From Mariprofundus sp. (GTDB lineage Bacteria; Pseudomonadota; Zetaproteobacteria; Mariprofundales; Mariprofundaceae), in contig WFUI01000137.1 of the NCBI GenBank assembly GCA_015485035.1, positions 1-15,562 on the forward strand: DNA of 15,562 nt, written 5' to 3'. The notes beneath the pieces were generated by a model, which saw only the letters and a program-made list of their open reading frames with translations, was not told where the DNA came from and ran no database searches. Of the stretch, positions 1 to 7,064 are shown piece by piece. The number at the start of each line of letters is the position of its first letter. Position 1 is the stretch's first letter. The translations under genes were made by a program, and so were the position numbers.

Positions 1-150
1 AACCGGAACGACTGGCTGAGCTTTCATGAAGCGGTAAACTCCACCCTCTACGCGACTGACTACCATAGTCGCAGGCGATATTCCGGCAGCCCGTTCTCGA
101 TCAAATTGTTGTAGTACTGACTTTAATTCCTGATTGAGGGTGGCAGGCAC
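1..150 (-). CDS. Doubtful partial reading frame at left edge, unrecognised
   Basis: A minus-strand frame stays open from an in-frame TAA at 180-178 to the window edge. If it starts at the GTG at 150 it gives exactly 50 codons and runs off the window. The translation is mixed and soluble-looking, with a charged stretch (QQFDRERAAG) followed by VVSRVEGGVYRF. I do not recognise a family. There is no good ribosome binding site before the GTG, and the only ATG further in has none either. The plus strand of the same bases is open for 37 codons, so strand choice is not certain. It could be the first part of a real gene, or a relic next to the degraded AT-rich stretch. Confidence 0.28.
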   Translation of the reverse strand, partial: MPATLNQELKSVLQQFDRERAAGISPATMVVSRVEGGVYRFMKAQPVVPV

Positions 151-591
151 CCAGAGCCAATGAAATGCACAGACAAATTAACTGTGGAAATAAATATCGT
201 GACTTCAATTACATGAATTGGAAAAATGTTCTTCATAATGCATCATCAAAAATACTTGCTGTTACGGCCCCGGTTTTGAGATTATGAAAAATGCGATTTT
301 TACTTGTCTTGCAAATCAACTACTTGCGATGCTGTTTTGCGCACTCGCCCATAAGTGCTCTGATGATATATTTGGGTCTATCGCCGGTTGATTATGAAAG
401 AACATTTTTGGAAGATAATAAACGTCTACTGAAATGCGGGTAGTCCGAACTTCAAGATTCCTTCCTGGATACACCGCAGCAAAATAATCGTGAAACCACA
501 AGGTCGCCCCACATGCTAAACAGATGGGCGCATGGCTATCGCAAGCAACTTTTTACAGACAAAGCTGTTCTTGTAGGTCAACCTGTCTGGC
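151..591. other. Gene-poor AT-rich stretch after the epsilon gene
   Basis: I see no convincing gene in this stretch. A minus-strand frame from 552 to 316 is open for 78 codons but has no good start (only a TTG at 501 with no clear Shine-Dalgarno), and its product, containing CLACGATLWFHDYF, matches nothing I know. The stretch looks richer in A and T than its neighbours and contains the inverted repeat listed separately. Just after the epsilon stop codon, CAGACA and TGTCTG arms lie about 22 nt apart, but there is no T-run, so a terminator is not supported. Confidence 0.5.
222..409. repeat. 19-bp imperfect inverted repeat flanking ~150 bp
   Basis: The left arm, aaaaatgttcttcataat (222-239), reappears as its reverse complement in attatgaaagaacattttt (391-409), differing by a single inserted base. 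A third partial copy in the right-arm orientation (attatgaaaaatg) lies near 280-292. The arms enclose AT-rich sequence without a gene. This is compatible with the ends of a small decayed mobile element or with a long-range hairpin. No flanking target duplication was identified. Confidence 0.5.
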
Positions 592-1035
592 TTATGGTTT
601 CATGAAGGATTTAGGGCTGTTTTTGCGTACCACACGTAATTTTGCAATCGCCAATTCCAGCTCGAGTAACGCCTTACTTGCAACCTCCTTATCCGGAGAG
701 CTCAGCAACTTTCTGGCTTTTTCAAGCGCTTTCTGAGCTTGTGCAGCATCAATATCTTCAGCTCGTTCTACTGCATCAGCCAGAATCGTGACAGTATCCG
801 GCTGAACTTCCAGATAACCACCAAAAACTGCCATATAATCGGTATGACATTGGCTACACTCCTGATCAGCCGGACAGTCAATCCTGATCTCTCCCGGCCT
901 GAGCACAGCCAGCAGTGGTGTATGCCCGGGTAAAATGGCCAGCGAACCGCTAACGCTGGGAGCAATAACCATATTTGCCTGACCTCTGTAGACTTCCTGT
1001 TCTGCCGTGGCAATCAGTACTTGCATACATCTCAT
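592..1035 (-). CDS. Orphan F1 ATP synthase epsilon-like subunit with Cys insert
   Basis: This 147-residue protein has the epsilon-chain layout: an N-terminal beta sandwich with VIAPSVSG, ILPGHTPLL (34-42) and FGGYLEVQP (71-79), then LADAVERAEDID and a two-helix C-terminal domain. In the F1 motor this subunit sits on the central stalk on the cytoplasmic side and regulates ATP hydrolysis. No other ATP synthase gene is present, so it is not in a normal atp operon. Between two strands, where typical members have a short charged loop, it carries C54-x5-C60-x2-C63-H64, which includes a CSQCH motif; Cys3 adds a fourth cysteine. It starts 3 nt after the stop of the upstream 56-residue gene, with GGTGG at about 7 nt before ATG 1035; ATG 1026 is an alternative. 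Family assignment is firm. Function as a real F1 subunit is uncertain. Confidence 0.85.
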   Translation of the reverse strand: MRCMQVLIATAEQEVYRGQANMVIAPSVSGSLAILPGHTPLLAVLRPGEIRIDCPADQECSQCHTDYMAVFGGYLEVQPDTVTILADAVERAEDIDAAQAQKALEKARKLLSSPDKEVASKALLELELAIAKLRVVRKNSPKSFMKP

Positions 1036-1038
1036 GGC

Positions 1039-1209
1039 TCAACCACCCGGTTCTTGATGGACTTGACTCTTGTTCTTTTCAAAGTTCCGGGAATACAAAA
1101 ACACGATGCCATTTTTAATACCGAACATCAGTGCGAAAAACACCAGTGCAAACCCGAACCCAACCATTGGATGATCCTGCAACAGAGAAATAAATTCAAT
1201 CACATTCAT
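1039..1209 (-). CDS. 56-residue single-span membrane protein, copy 1
   Basis: This is a small protein of unknown function. It has an N-terminal MNVIEFISLLQDHPMVGF, one hydrophobic segment at about residues 17-40 that contains an internal GIKN, then YSRNFE and a short hydrophilic tail. ATG 1209 is chosen because the paralog at 8386-8556 starts at the same residue and has the same length, and because AGGA lies about 9-10 nt upstream. About 35 of the first 44 residues are identical between the two copies, while the tails differ. It sits directly before the epsilon-like gene (3 nt gap), so the two are probably co-translated. A role as a membrane partner or small regulatory subunit of a larger complex is only a guess. 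Confidence 0.8.
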   Translation of the reverse strand: MNVIEFISLLQDHPMVGFGFALVFFALMFGIKNGIVFLYSRNFEKNKSQVHQEPGG

Positions 1210-1256
1210 GCTTCTTATCCTGCCTTTGCTCTTATATACCATGAGCAGTACATTTC

Positions 1257-1276
1257 TGTCAGTGTACTTCCTGACA
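1257..1276. repeat. Small palindrome upstream of 56-residue gene
   Basis: tgtcag (1257-1262) and ctgaca (1271-1276) form a perfect 6-bp inverted repeat with an 8-nt centre, about 50 nt before the start of the 56-residue gene. It might be an operator or be fortuitous. Further upstream on the minus strand a TTGACT hexamer lies in a run of A and T, but no convincing -10 box is spaced correctly to it. Confidence 0.25.
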
Positions 1277-1326
1277 TTTCCCTTCGTGAATTCATCCGAT
1301 ATTCCTGATAAAATATAGTCAAATAT

Positions 1327-1430
1327 TTACAGCATAGAAAACTCACCTTCCATGCCGGATACGATCAACATGGCTCACTTTAATCACCCTCCTGCCCGAC
1401 TGCTACAATCAGTACACGCATCGTTGTCAT
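1327..1430 (-). pseudogene. Possible remnant of an epsilon-subunit N-terminus
   Basis: On the minus strand, the frame from ATG 1430 reads MTTMRVLIVAVGQEGD and stops. It resembles the start of the intact epsilon-like gene downstream (MRCMQVLIATAEQEV), with M, V, L, I, Q and E in the same places. From 1371, in a frame shifted relative to the first, comes MLIVSGMEGEFSML and a stop, which resembles the following epsilon segment (family pattern: I-x-V-S/T-G-x-E-G-E-x-G-I). The spacing between the two blocks is 50 nt, against 54 nt in the intact gene. Order, spacing and pattern fit a frameshifted, truncated copy. The match is short, and chance cannot be excluded. Confidence 0.35.
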
Positions 1431-1470
1431 GCTGGTAGATCTCAGTGCTTACATATGTGAGTAAATTCAT
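1384..1470 (-). CDS. Possible 28-residue ORF after marC-like gene
   Basis: ATG 1470 is preceded by AGGGA at a workable distance and opens a 28-codon frame with CTDC near its end. The N-terminus (MNLLTYVS) is faintly like that of the 56-residue proteins (MNVIEFIS), so it may be the remains of a third copy ahead of the epsilon remnant. It overlaps that remnant in another frame, so the two readings cannot both be live genes. I do not recognise a family. Confidence 0.2.
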   Translation of the reverse strand: MNLLTYVSTEIYQHDNDACTDCSSRAGG

Positions 1471-1495
1471 AAAACATTCCCTGAAATATTTTATG
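1468..1495 (-). terminator. AT-rich hairpin at the end of the efflux operon
   Basis: On the minus strand CATAAAATATT and AATGTTTTATG pair over 11 positions (one G-U wobble) around a TCAGGG loop. The 5' arm includes the stop codon of the MarC-family gene. The stem is almost entirely A-U pairs and lacks a clean T-run, so termination would be weak. The loop holds the AGGG that would serve the 28-codon ORF, so a translational role is an alternative. Confidence 0.3.
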
Positions 1496-2120
1496 CTAAC
1501 CCTGGCAGCAGTTGCTTGATTCCATCAGCCATAAACTGCACGCCAATTGCAGTAAGAATCAGCCCCATGATACGCGTGGCAATATTCAGCCCAATTACAC
1601 CGAGTTTATCACGCATCTTTTCTGCAATAAGTAAAACCAGCCACGCGATTGCAGCAACTGTGATGATCGCAAGAGCCAGTACAACCTCACCACCGAATGA
1701 ATGTATTTTATTGGCATCGAGAATGACCAGACTGATCGCTCCCGGACCGGCCATCAGCGGAATAGCCAGTGGCACCACGGAAATATCTTCCTTGCAAGCC
1801 ACCTCCTCCGATTCATTCGGGCAATGTTGCACATGACTCTGTTTGCCATGCAACATGGATATGCCCATCAACAGAATCAGCAAGCCACCGCCAACCCGGA
1901 ATGCGTCAATAGTAATCCCGAAAAATCCCAGTAATGCTTCGCCAGTCCAGGCTGAAATCAGCAAGATCAAGGCAACCGCAACAGCGGCCCGGTTGATCGT
2001 ACGCATATCTGCATTCGGATCAGTCTTATCCGACATAGACAGAAAAACAGGCAATGCTCCAAGCGGATTGACGATGGCAACCAGCCCTACCAGCAGCAAC
2101 ATAAATGACATATCCTGCAT
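1491..2120 (-). CDS. MarC-family integral membrane protein
   Basis: This 209-residue protein has about six hydrophobic segments and the family marks: an N-terminal AIVNPLGALPVFLSM stretch, a mirrored PLAIPLMAGPGAISL in the second half, and a central hydrophilic loop (about 92-115), here with two Cys and two His. MarC proteins are inner-membrane proteins of unsettled function; despite the name, a role in antibiotic resistance has not held up. ATG 2120 overlaps the preceding methyltransferase stop by one base (TAATG) with GGAGGTGG upstream, so it is the last translationally coupled gene of the efflux operon. The length is normal for the family. Confidence 0.9.
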   Translation of the reverse strand: MQDMSFMLLLVGLVAIVNPLGALPVFLSMSDKTDPNADMRTINRAAVAVALILLISAWTGEALLGFFGITIDAFRVGGGLLILLMGISMLHGKQSHVQHCPNESEEVACKEDISVVPLAIPLMAGPGAISLVILDANKIHSFGGEVVLALAIITVAAIAWLVLLIAEKMRDKLGVIGLNIATRIMGLILTAIGVQFMADGIKQLLPGLA

Positions 2121-2836
2121 TACTTGACCACCTCCAGCAGATCCACCCGCATCGGCATCAGAAAGTGCGCGCCATTGGCGGTCATCACCATATTGAAACT
2201 CTGCCTGACCGGCTCATAAAGGGCATCCGACAACTGGTGATTGGAATGGGTAACCGCAATCACTTTCTCTTCAAAATCAGCAAAGTCCCTGAAAAACATC
2301 CGGCTCTGAAAGAATACCTCATCCACAAGCCTGAATCGTCCATCCTCCACTGCCGCTTTCACCGCTTCAAATGCAGCTTTTCGAACCTCTTTTTCATCAT
2401 GGAACAAACAAAGTATCTCATCGAAATTCCCGGCACAAATCGGTTCGGAAACATAGGCATAACCACCCGTTTTGAGCACACGGCGAATCTCGTTCATGGC
2501 CATGTCCATCTGATCCGTCGGCACATGATGCAGCGATTTGAACATAAATACGATATCAAAGCTGTCATCTTCTGCCGGGATCGATTCCGCCCCGCCGGCC
2601 ACGAAGCGGACGTTCGGCAAATCTGTGATCCGGAGATTTTTGGCGTGCTGAATATCGTCCACCTCCATCGCCGTGATCCGACAGCCAGAACAGCTTGCAG
2701 CAATCTGACGCGTCAATTCTGCCGTACCGCAACCCAGTTCCAGAATATCAGCCCCGTCCAGAGTTAGCAGCTCATTCCATATCTCACTTTCAGCGCATAC
2801 CCTGTCTATATATTCCTGTTGCAACTGCATATTCAT
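2120..2836 (-). CDS. Class I SAM-dependent methyltransferase
   Basis: This 238-residue protein has a Rossmann-type methyltransferase core: motif I ILELGCGTAEL (about 31-41), an acidic residue at the end of strand 2 (AMEVDD), then FVAGGAESIPAEDDSFDIVF and the LHHV segment, followed by IRRVLKTGGYAYVSEP. This is the layout of the UbiE/Methyltransf_11 group. The C-terminal third (FHDEKEV... and MPMRVDLLEVVK) is not a substrate-binding domain I can name. It starts at ATG 2836, overlapping the RND stop by 4 nt (ATGA), with GGAGG about 10 nt upstream, so it is coupled to the pump. It lacks the extra cysteines expected of an arsenite methyltransferase. It may modify an efflux substrate or a lipid, but the target is unknown. 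Confidence 0.9.
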   Translation of the reverse strand: MNMQLQQEYIDRVCAESEIWNELLTLDGADILELGCGTAELTRQIAASCSGCRITAMEVDDIQHAKNLRITDLPNVRFVAGGAESIPAEDDSFDIVFMFKSLHHVPTDQMDMAMNEIRRVLKTGGYAYVSEPICAGNFDEILCLFHDEKEVRKAAFEAVKAAVEDGRFRLVDEVFFQSRMFFRDFADFEEKVIAVTHSNHQLSDALYEPVRQSFNMVMTANGAHFLMPMRVDLLEVVK

Positions 2837-5800
2837 GACTCTGTTTCCTCCGTTCTTCTGCGATGCAGAGATTCAATCGAATAAAACAGCACCGGCACAG
2901 CCAGCAAGGTCAGGAATGTGCCGGCAATCAGACCACCGATAGCCACAAATGCCAGCGGCGACAAGCGTTCGATACCGACAGCCCATTCCATGGCTAGTGG
3001 AATCATACCCACAGCTGAAGCCATCGCAGTCATCAAAATTGGGCGTGTACGCTTGGCTACGGAATCGAGCACAGCCTGGCGCAAGGGCGTACCTTCCCGC
3101 ATCGCCTGTCTGGCAAAATCCACCAACAGGATACCATTATTGACTACGATTCCGATGAGCAGAATCAATCCCATCTGACCCGGCATAGAGAGAAATTTTC
3201 CACCCAGAATAATTCCGAAAGCCGCTCCGATCACAGCCAGCGGCAAACAAACCATGATAGCGACCGGGTCGAGGAAGGAGCGAAAGGTCACCACCAGCAT
3301 TAAATAGAGTAAAATCATACTCAAGCCAATAGCTTTAAACAGTCGTTGTGCTGATTCATTCAGCTGTTTGTACTCACCTTCATCATGCATACTGTATCCA
3401 TGCGGCAACTCGACATCGGCGATAGCCTCTATCACCTCATCGTGTAAAGCTGTAATGGCAACATTCTGCCGCCAACCCAGCACATCTATAGTCGGCTCCA
3501 GATATTGATGCGTCTGTGCCGTTGGTGCTGTAATCACGCCCGGTTCAGCCAACGATGCCAGTGGCATAAAATGTCCGTTTTTTGCCCGGATATTGATTGC
3601 CCGAATACTTTCCAGATCAGCTCTCTGAGCTTTTTTGAGACGCACCCAGACCGGAATCGCATTTTCTCCCGGCACCCGCATCGAGCCTGCCGGCGCTCCA
3701 CCGACAGCAATGGCCACCTGCGCTGCCACATCGGCTGCTGTCAGTCCGTATAAACGGGCTTTGGCAGGATCAACATTCAGGGCGATACGCTCTGAACGCT
3801 CCTGCCATGTCCGCTCAATGCCGGTTAATCCGTGCACCGGGTGGAGTCGTTGCATCACTTCATCTGCCAGCCGACTGAGCACAGCGGGGTCCGGGCCTTT
3901 GATCATGATATCAATACTGGCTCGAATCGATGAAAGTGGTGTGGCACCAAAAGCGGATACATTGGCTGAGATCAGCCCCGGTATCTGATGTAAGCGCTGC
4001 TGAATGGCATGGTTGATATCATCGAGCGTACGATCCCGATGAAAGCGATCGACAATATTCAGCGTAATCTCACCCTGTTGCAGTAACCGGGCCGCACCGA
4101 ATGATTTTACACCCGGCTCAGCCCCTGCCACGCTGGACATGGAGATCAGCCAGCCGGGAGACAGTTCGTCTTTGATAGCGCTTTCCACCTGCGAGAGTAA
4201 CTGCGCCATGCGTTGATCATCAGTGTCCGGTGCCGCTTCAAAGCGAATCTGCGAAATCCCTGTATCCATTAGCGGCATCAGTTCACGCCCCTGAAAACGT
4301 AACTGGGAAGCCGAAGCCACAAACAGTGCAAGAAACAGAATCAGGATAAACAAACGGTGATCCATGCCCCAGTCAACCAGACGCACATAGCCCCGTTTTA
4401 CCGGCTCCATCACATAGTTGGTAAATGGGTTAAGTAACCATGCCAGCGGATCGCGCGCGCCCGGTTTGATAATTTTCGGTGCAAACAGCGGAATCATGGT
4501 GACCGACACCACCAGTGAGGCAAACAGTGCCACGGAGAGTGTCACTGTCAGTGGACGCAGCACCGTCTGCACATACCCACCAATAAACATAATGGGCAAC
4601 AGCACCAGAATCGTACTGACCGTACCGGAAGTATCCGCCATCAGGATTTCATCCAGACCGCGCACGGCGGCCACCTTACCCTTCTCGCCCATTTCGCGCA
4701 TGCGCCGCTCGATATTCTCCATGACGACAACCACATCATCGGCCAGCAGCCCGACCGCGATAATAATGGCCGACAACGTCACCATATCGAACTCAAAACC
4801 GATCCACCATAAAATGGCGAATGTAAGCAGATAAGACAATGGCAGCGATATCGCCACCACCAGTGCGGCGCGGGAGTTGCCCAGAAACAGCAGAATCACA
4901 ATCAGCGTCATAATCACTGCATCACGCAATGAATCGAGCATATTATCGACTGTCAGCCCGATAATTCGCCCCTGCGTATCGGCAATACGGATATCCAGAT
5001 TAGGAAACTGCGCCTGCACTTTGGCCAGATTCGCATCCACCGCATCAATGACCGGCTTGGTAAAACCCTTCTCCGAACGCAATAACGACACAGCAACGGC
5101 AGGACTACCGTTGCCATGGTACAATGATGACGGATCTGCCGCTCCCCAGCCCACACTGCCCAAATCGCCAACCCGTACATAGGTGCCATTATTCAACGGC
5201 ACCAGAATCGCAGCGATATCATCCGGTGTCTTTGCCAGCGCCTGAGCCGTCAGCAAAAAACGATTTCCACGCTGGTACACCATACCGGCAGGTTGTGAAA
5301 TGTTGGAACCGGCCAGCGCCGCCATCACCTGCGCGATAGAGAGCTGATGCGCCTGCAAACGGTCGCGATCCAGATCTACCACCACCTGTCTGACCGGCCC
5401 GCCGAACACCTCGGCATCAGCCACACCTGGTAGATTTATCAGCGTATCGCGCAACTGATTTTCGGCCATTCGCCGTACCTGCCCCATATCAAGACCCGAA
5501 TCTTTCACCGGCCTGACTGCCAGCACCATTGCCGCATGCGCAGCATCGGTGATTTTAAATACCAGCGGTTCATGGATACCTTTGGGCAACTGACCACGTA
5601 CACGCGACAATTCCGTTGTCACCGCATTGGCAGCGGTATTGATATCATTATCGTATTCAAATTCCACCTGTACGGCCGATACTTCATCACGTGAGGTGGA
5701 GGTGACCCGCCGAACACCATCTATTGAGGACAGACGCACTTCCAGCGGATGGGTTACTTCATTGGCCACATCCGTCGTCATCGCCCCCGGCCATTGCACC

Positions 5801-5943
5801 ACCACCGAAACTGATGGCCGGTTGGTATCCGGAAACAAATTGGTGGGAATGGAAAGAAATCCAATCACGCCCAGAATAATAAAAGCAATGGTTGCCGCCA
5901 GAATGGCATGTGGCCGGGATAATAATCCTTCAGCGAAACTCAT
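2833..5943 (-). CDS. RND efflux pump, inner-membrane transporter (HAE type)
   Basis: This 1036-residue protein has the AcrB-like layout: TM1 near 12-32, a large periplasmic loop (about 35-335), TM2-6 (about 335-490), a cytoplasmic segment, TM7 near 530-547, a second periplasmic loop to about 870, and TM8-12. The proton-relay aspartates are present in TM4 (GLLADDVVVVMEN, D402 and D403). At the position of the AcrB TM10 lysine there is an asparagine (GIVVNNGILLVDF, N935), as in several other HAE-family lineages. It lacks the extra charged residues of heavy-metal (CusA) pumps, so drugs, lipids or other amphiphiles are the likely substrates. It overlaps the adaptor stop by 4 nt. The upstream neighbours supply the adaptor and outer-membrane channel, completing a tripartite pump from cytoplasm to outside. 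Confidence 0.97.
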   Translation of the reverse strand: MSFAEGLLSRPHAILAATIAFIILGVIGFLSIPTNLFPDTNRPSVSVVVQWPGAMTTDVANEVTHPLEVRLSSIDGVRRVTSTSRDEVSAVQVEFEYDNDINTAANAVTTELSRVRGQLPKGIHEPLVFKITDAAHAAMVLAVRPVKDSGLDMGQVRRMAENQLRDTLINLPGVADAEVFGGPVRQVVVDLDRDRLQAHQLSIAQVMAALAGSNISQPAGMVYQRGNRFLLTAQALAKTPDDIAAILVPLNNGTYVRVGDLGSVGWGAADPSSLYHGNGSPAVAVSLLRSEKGFTKPVIDAVDANLAKVQAQFPNLDIRIADTQGRIIGLTVDNMLDSLRDAVIMTLIVILLFLGNSRAALVVAISLPLSYLLTFAILWWIGFEFDMVTLSAIIIAVGLLADDVVVVMENIERRMREMGEKGKVAAVRGLDEILMADTSGTVSTILVLLPIMFIGGYVQTVLRPLTVTLSVALFASLVVSVTMIPLFAPKIIKPGARDPLAWLLNPFTNYVMEPVKRGYVRLVDWGMDHRLFILILFLALFVASASQLRFQGRELMPLMDTGISQIRFEAAPDTDDQRMAQLLSQVESAIKDELSPGWLISMSSVAGAEPGVKSFGAARLLQQGEITLNIVDRFHRDRTLDDINHAIQQRLHQIPGLISANVSAFGATPLSSIRASIDIMIKGPDPAVLSRLADEVMQRLHPVHGLTGIERTWQERSERIALNVDPAKARLYGLTAADVAAQVAIAVGGAPAGSMRVPGENAIPVWVRLKKAQRADLESIRAINIRAKNGHFMPLASLAEPGVITAPTAQTHQYLEPTIDVLGWRQNVAITALHDEVIEAIADVELPHGYSMHDEGEYKQLNESAQRLFKAIGLSMILLYLMLVVTFRSFLDPVAIMVCLPLAVIGAAFGIILGGKFLSMPGQMGLILLIGIVVNNGILLVDFARQAMREGTPLRQAVLDSVAKRTRPILMTAMASAVGMIPLAMEWAVGIERLSPLAFVAIGGLIAGTFLTLLAVPVLFYSIESLHRRRTEETES

Positions 5944-7064
5944 GGCTGGATATCCTGCTGCGGTGACCAGATTACCGGATCACCAGCATGCAATTGCAGC
6001 AACACACTGCCATGCGCCGTGACCACATTATCACCGGCATGCAAATCGCCTTCAATCACACAGGCAGACCTGGCGCACACAGATACGCTGACAGGTAATA
6101 ATTGAACATGAGGAGTCGGTTTTGCGATCAATTTGAATAAGGTTCGCTGCGCACCTTCTTTTGCCGGACGCAAACTGTCCACCGGCACGATTAAACCTGT
6201 TGCAGCAGCGGTGAAAACGCGAACAGCAATCGGTGCTCCAGAGGGCAAATTGAACGGACGCTGTGGCAAGTCGATTTCCAGACTGCCCATCGCCAGCGCA
6301 TCCAGCGACGGATTGATTCGGGTGATGGTGGCACTCATGCGTTGCGACCCCAGTGACAGTTCCACCTGGCCACCCGGCTGAATACGGGTAATCGTATCAA
6401 GCGGTACGGGAACCACGACGCGCCCGCCCTGTTCTGCGGTCAGGGTATAAATCGCCTTACCCGGAAACACGGCATCGCCCGGTTCTGCGAAACGCCTGGC
6501 AATACGTCCACTCATCGGTGCCAGAATATGCCCGTAAGAGATTTTCACCTGCAGCGATTCCAGTTGTTTTTTCAACGCAGCTACATTGGCTCGGTCCGAA
6601 TGCAGTCGGGTCTGGCGTTGTTCAACCGCCGATGCAGAAGAACCACCTTCGTTCATCAAATGCTGTTCACGTTGCAGTTCCTTGCGATCATTGTTTTCCA
6701 CAGCCATAGCACTGATCAGTTTTGCTTTCAGAGAACCAGCATCGGCCTCCAGAGCCCGCGTATCCAGGTGCACAATCAGATCGCCCTTGTGAACCATGCC
6801 GCCTTCCCGTGGCCCCATCTTCAGTATCGTTCCGCTGATTTGCGGCACGATACGCACCTCACTGGAACTGACGACCTTACCGAGCGCGGGAAAACCCTGA
6901 TTGATACGTCCCTCACGCACGACTGCGGTTTCCAATGCCCATGGGGATATACTCATCACCGGACTATCCTCAATATGTTTTACACGAGAATGCAATAATG
7001 CTGCAGTTCCACCGACCAGCACAGGAATAAGTAACAGATACCATTTCTTTTTTATATTCAGCAT
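5940..7064 (-). CDS. RND periplasmic adaptor (HlyD/MFP family)
   Basis: This 374-residue protein has an N-terminal membrane anchor or signal (about 8-25), a lipoyl/biotinyl half-motif (VPQISGTILKMGPREGGMVHKGDLIVHLD), a coiled-coil hairpin (about 105-175), the second lipoyl half (ILAPMSGRIARRFAEPGDAV), then beta-barrel and membrane-proximal domains. It bridges the RND pump and the outer-membrane channel in the periplasm. The C-terminal domain contains two cysteines six residues apart (CARSAC) that could form a disulfide; this is unusual for the family. The start at ATG 7064 overlaps the upstream channel stop by one base (TAATG) and has AGGAG 7 nt before it. The length is normal. Confidence 0.95.
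   Translation of the reverse strand: MLNIKKKWYLLLIPVLVGGTAALLHSRVKHIEDSPVMSISPWALETAVVREGRINQGFPALGKVVSSSEVRIVPQISGTILKMGPREGGMVHKGDLIVHLDTRALEADAGSLKAKLISAMAVENNDRKELQREQHLMNEGGSSASAVEQRQTRLHSDRANVAALKKQLESLQVKISYGHILAPMSGRIARRFAEPGDAVFPGKAIYTLTAEQGGRVVVPVPLDTITRIQPGGQVELSLGSQRMSATITRINPSLDALAMGSLEIDLPQRPFNLPSGAPIAVRVFTAAATGLIVPVDSLRPAKEGAQRTLFKLIAKPTPHVQLLPVSVSVCARSACVIEGDLHAGDNVVTAHGSVLLQLHAGDPVIWSPQQDIQP

Noticed and set aside
1..111. Plus-strand reading frame at the left edge (37 codons)
   Set aside because: It is shorter than the opposite frame, all other genes are on the minus strand, and it has no recognisable features.
502..591. Terminator after the epsilon gene
   Set aside because: Only short separated arms (CAGACA/TGTCTG) with a long loop and no T-run are present.
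841..880. CSQCH in the epsilon-like protein as a covalent haem site
   Set aside because: Haem c attachment takes place in the periplasm and this protein has no signal peptide, so the motif is more likely a metal or redox site or chance.
2105..2767. Long plus-strand open frame (220 codons) opposite the methyltransferase
   Set aside because: It is antisense to a gene with clear methyltransferase motifs and operon coupling; the translation is rich in His, Arg and Cys and has no family features.
6528..6998. Plus-strand frame of 156 codons opposite the adaptor gene
   Set aside because: It is the shadow of the HlyD-type gene, which has full domain structure; no support for translation on this strand.
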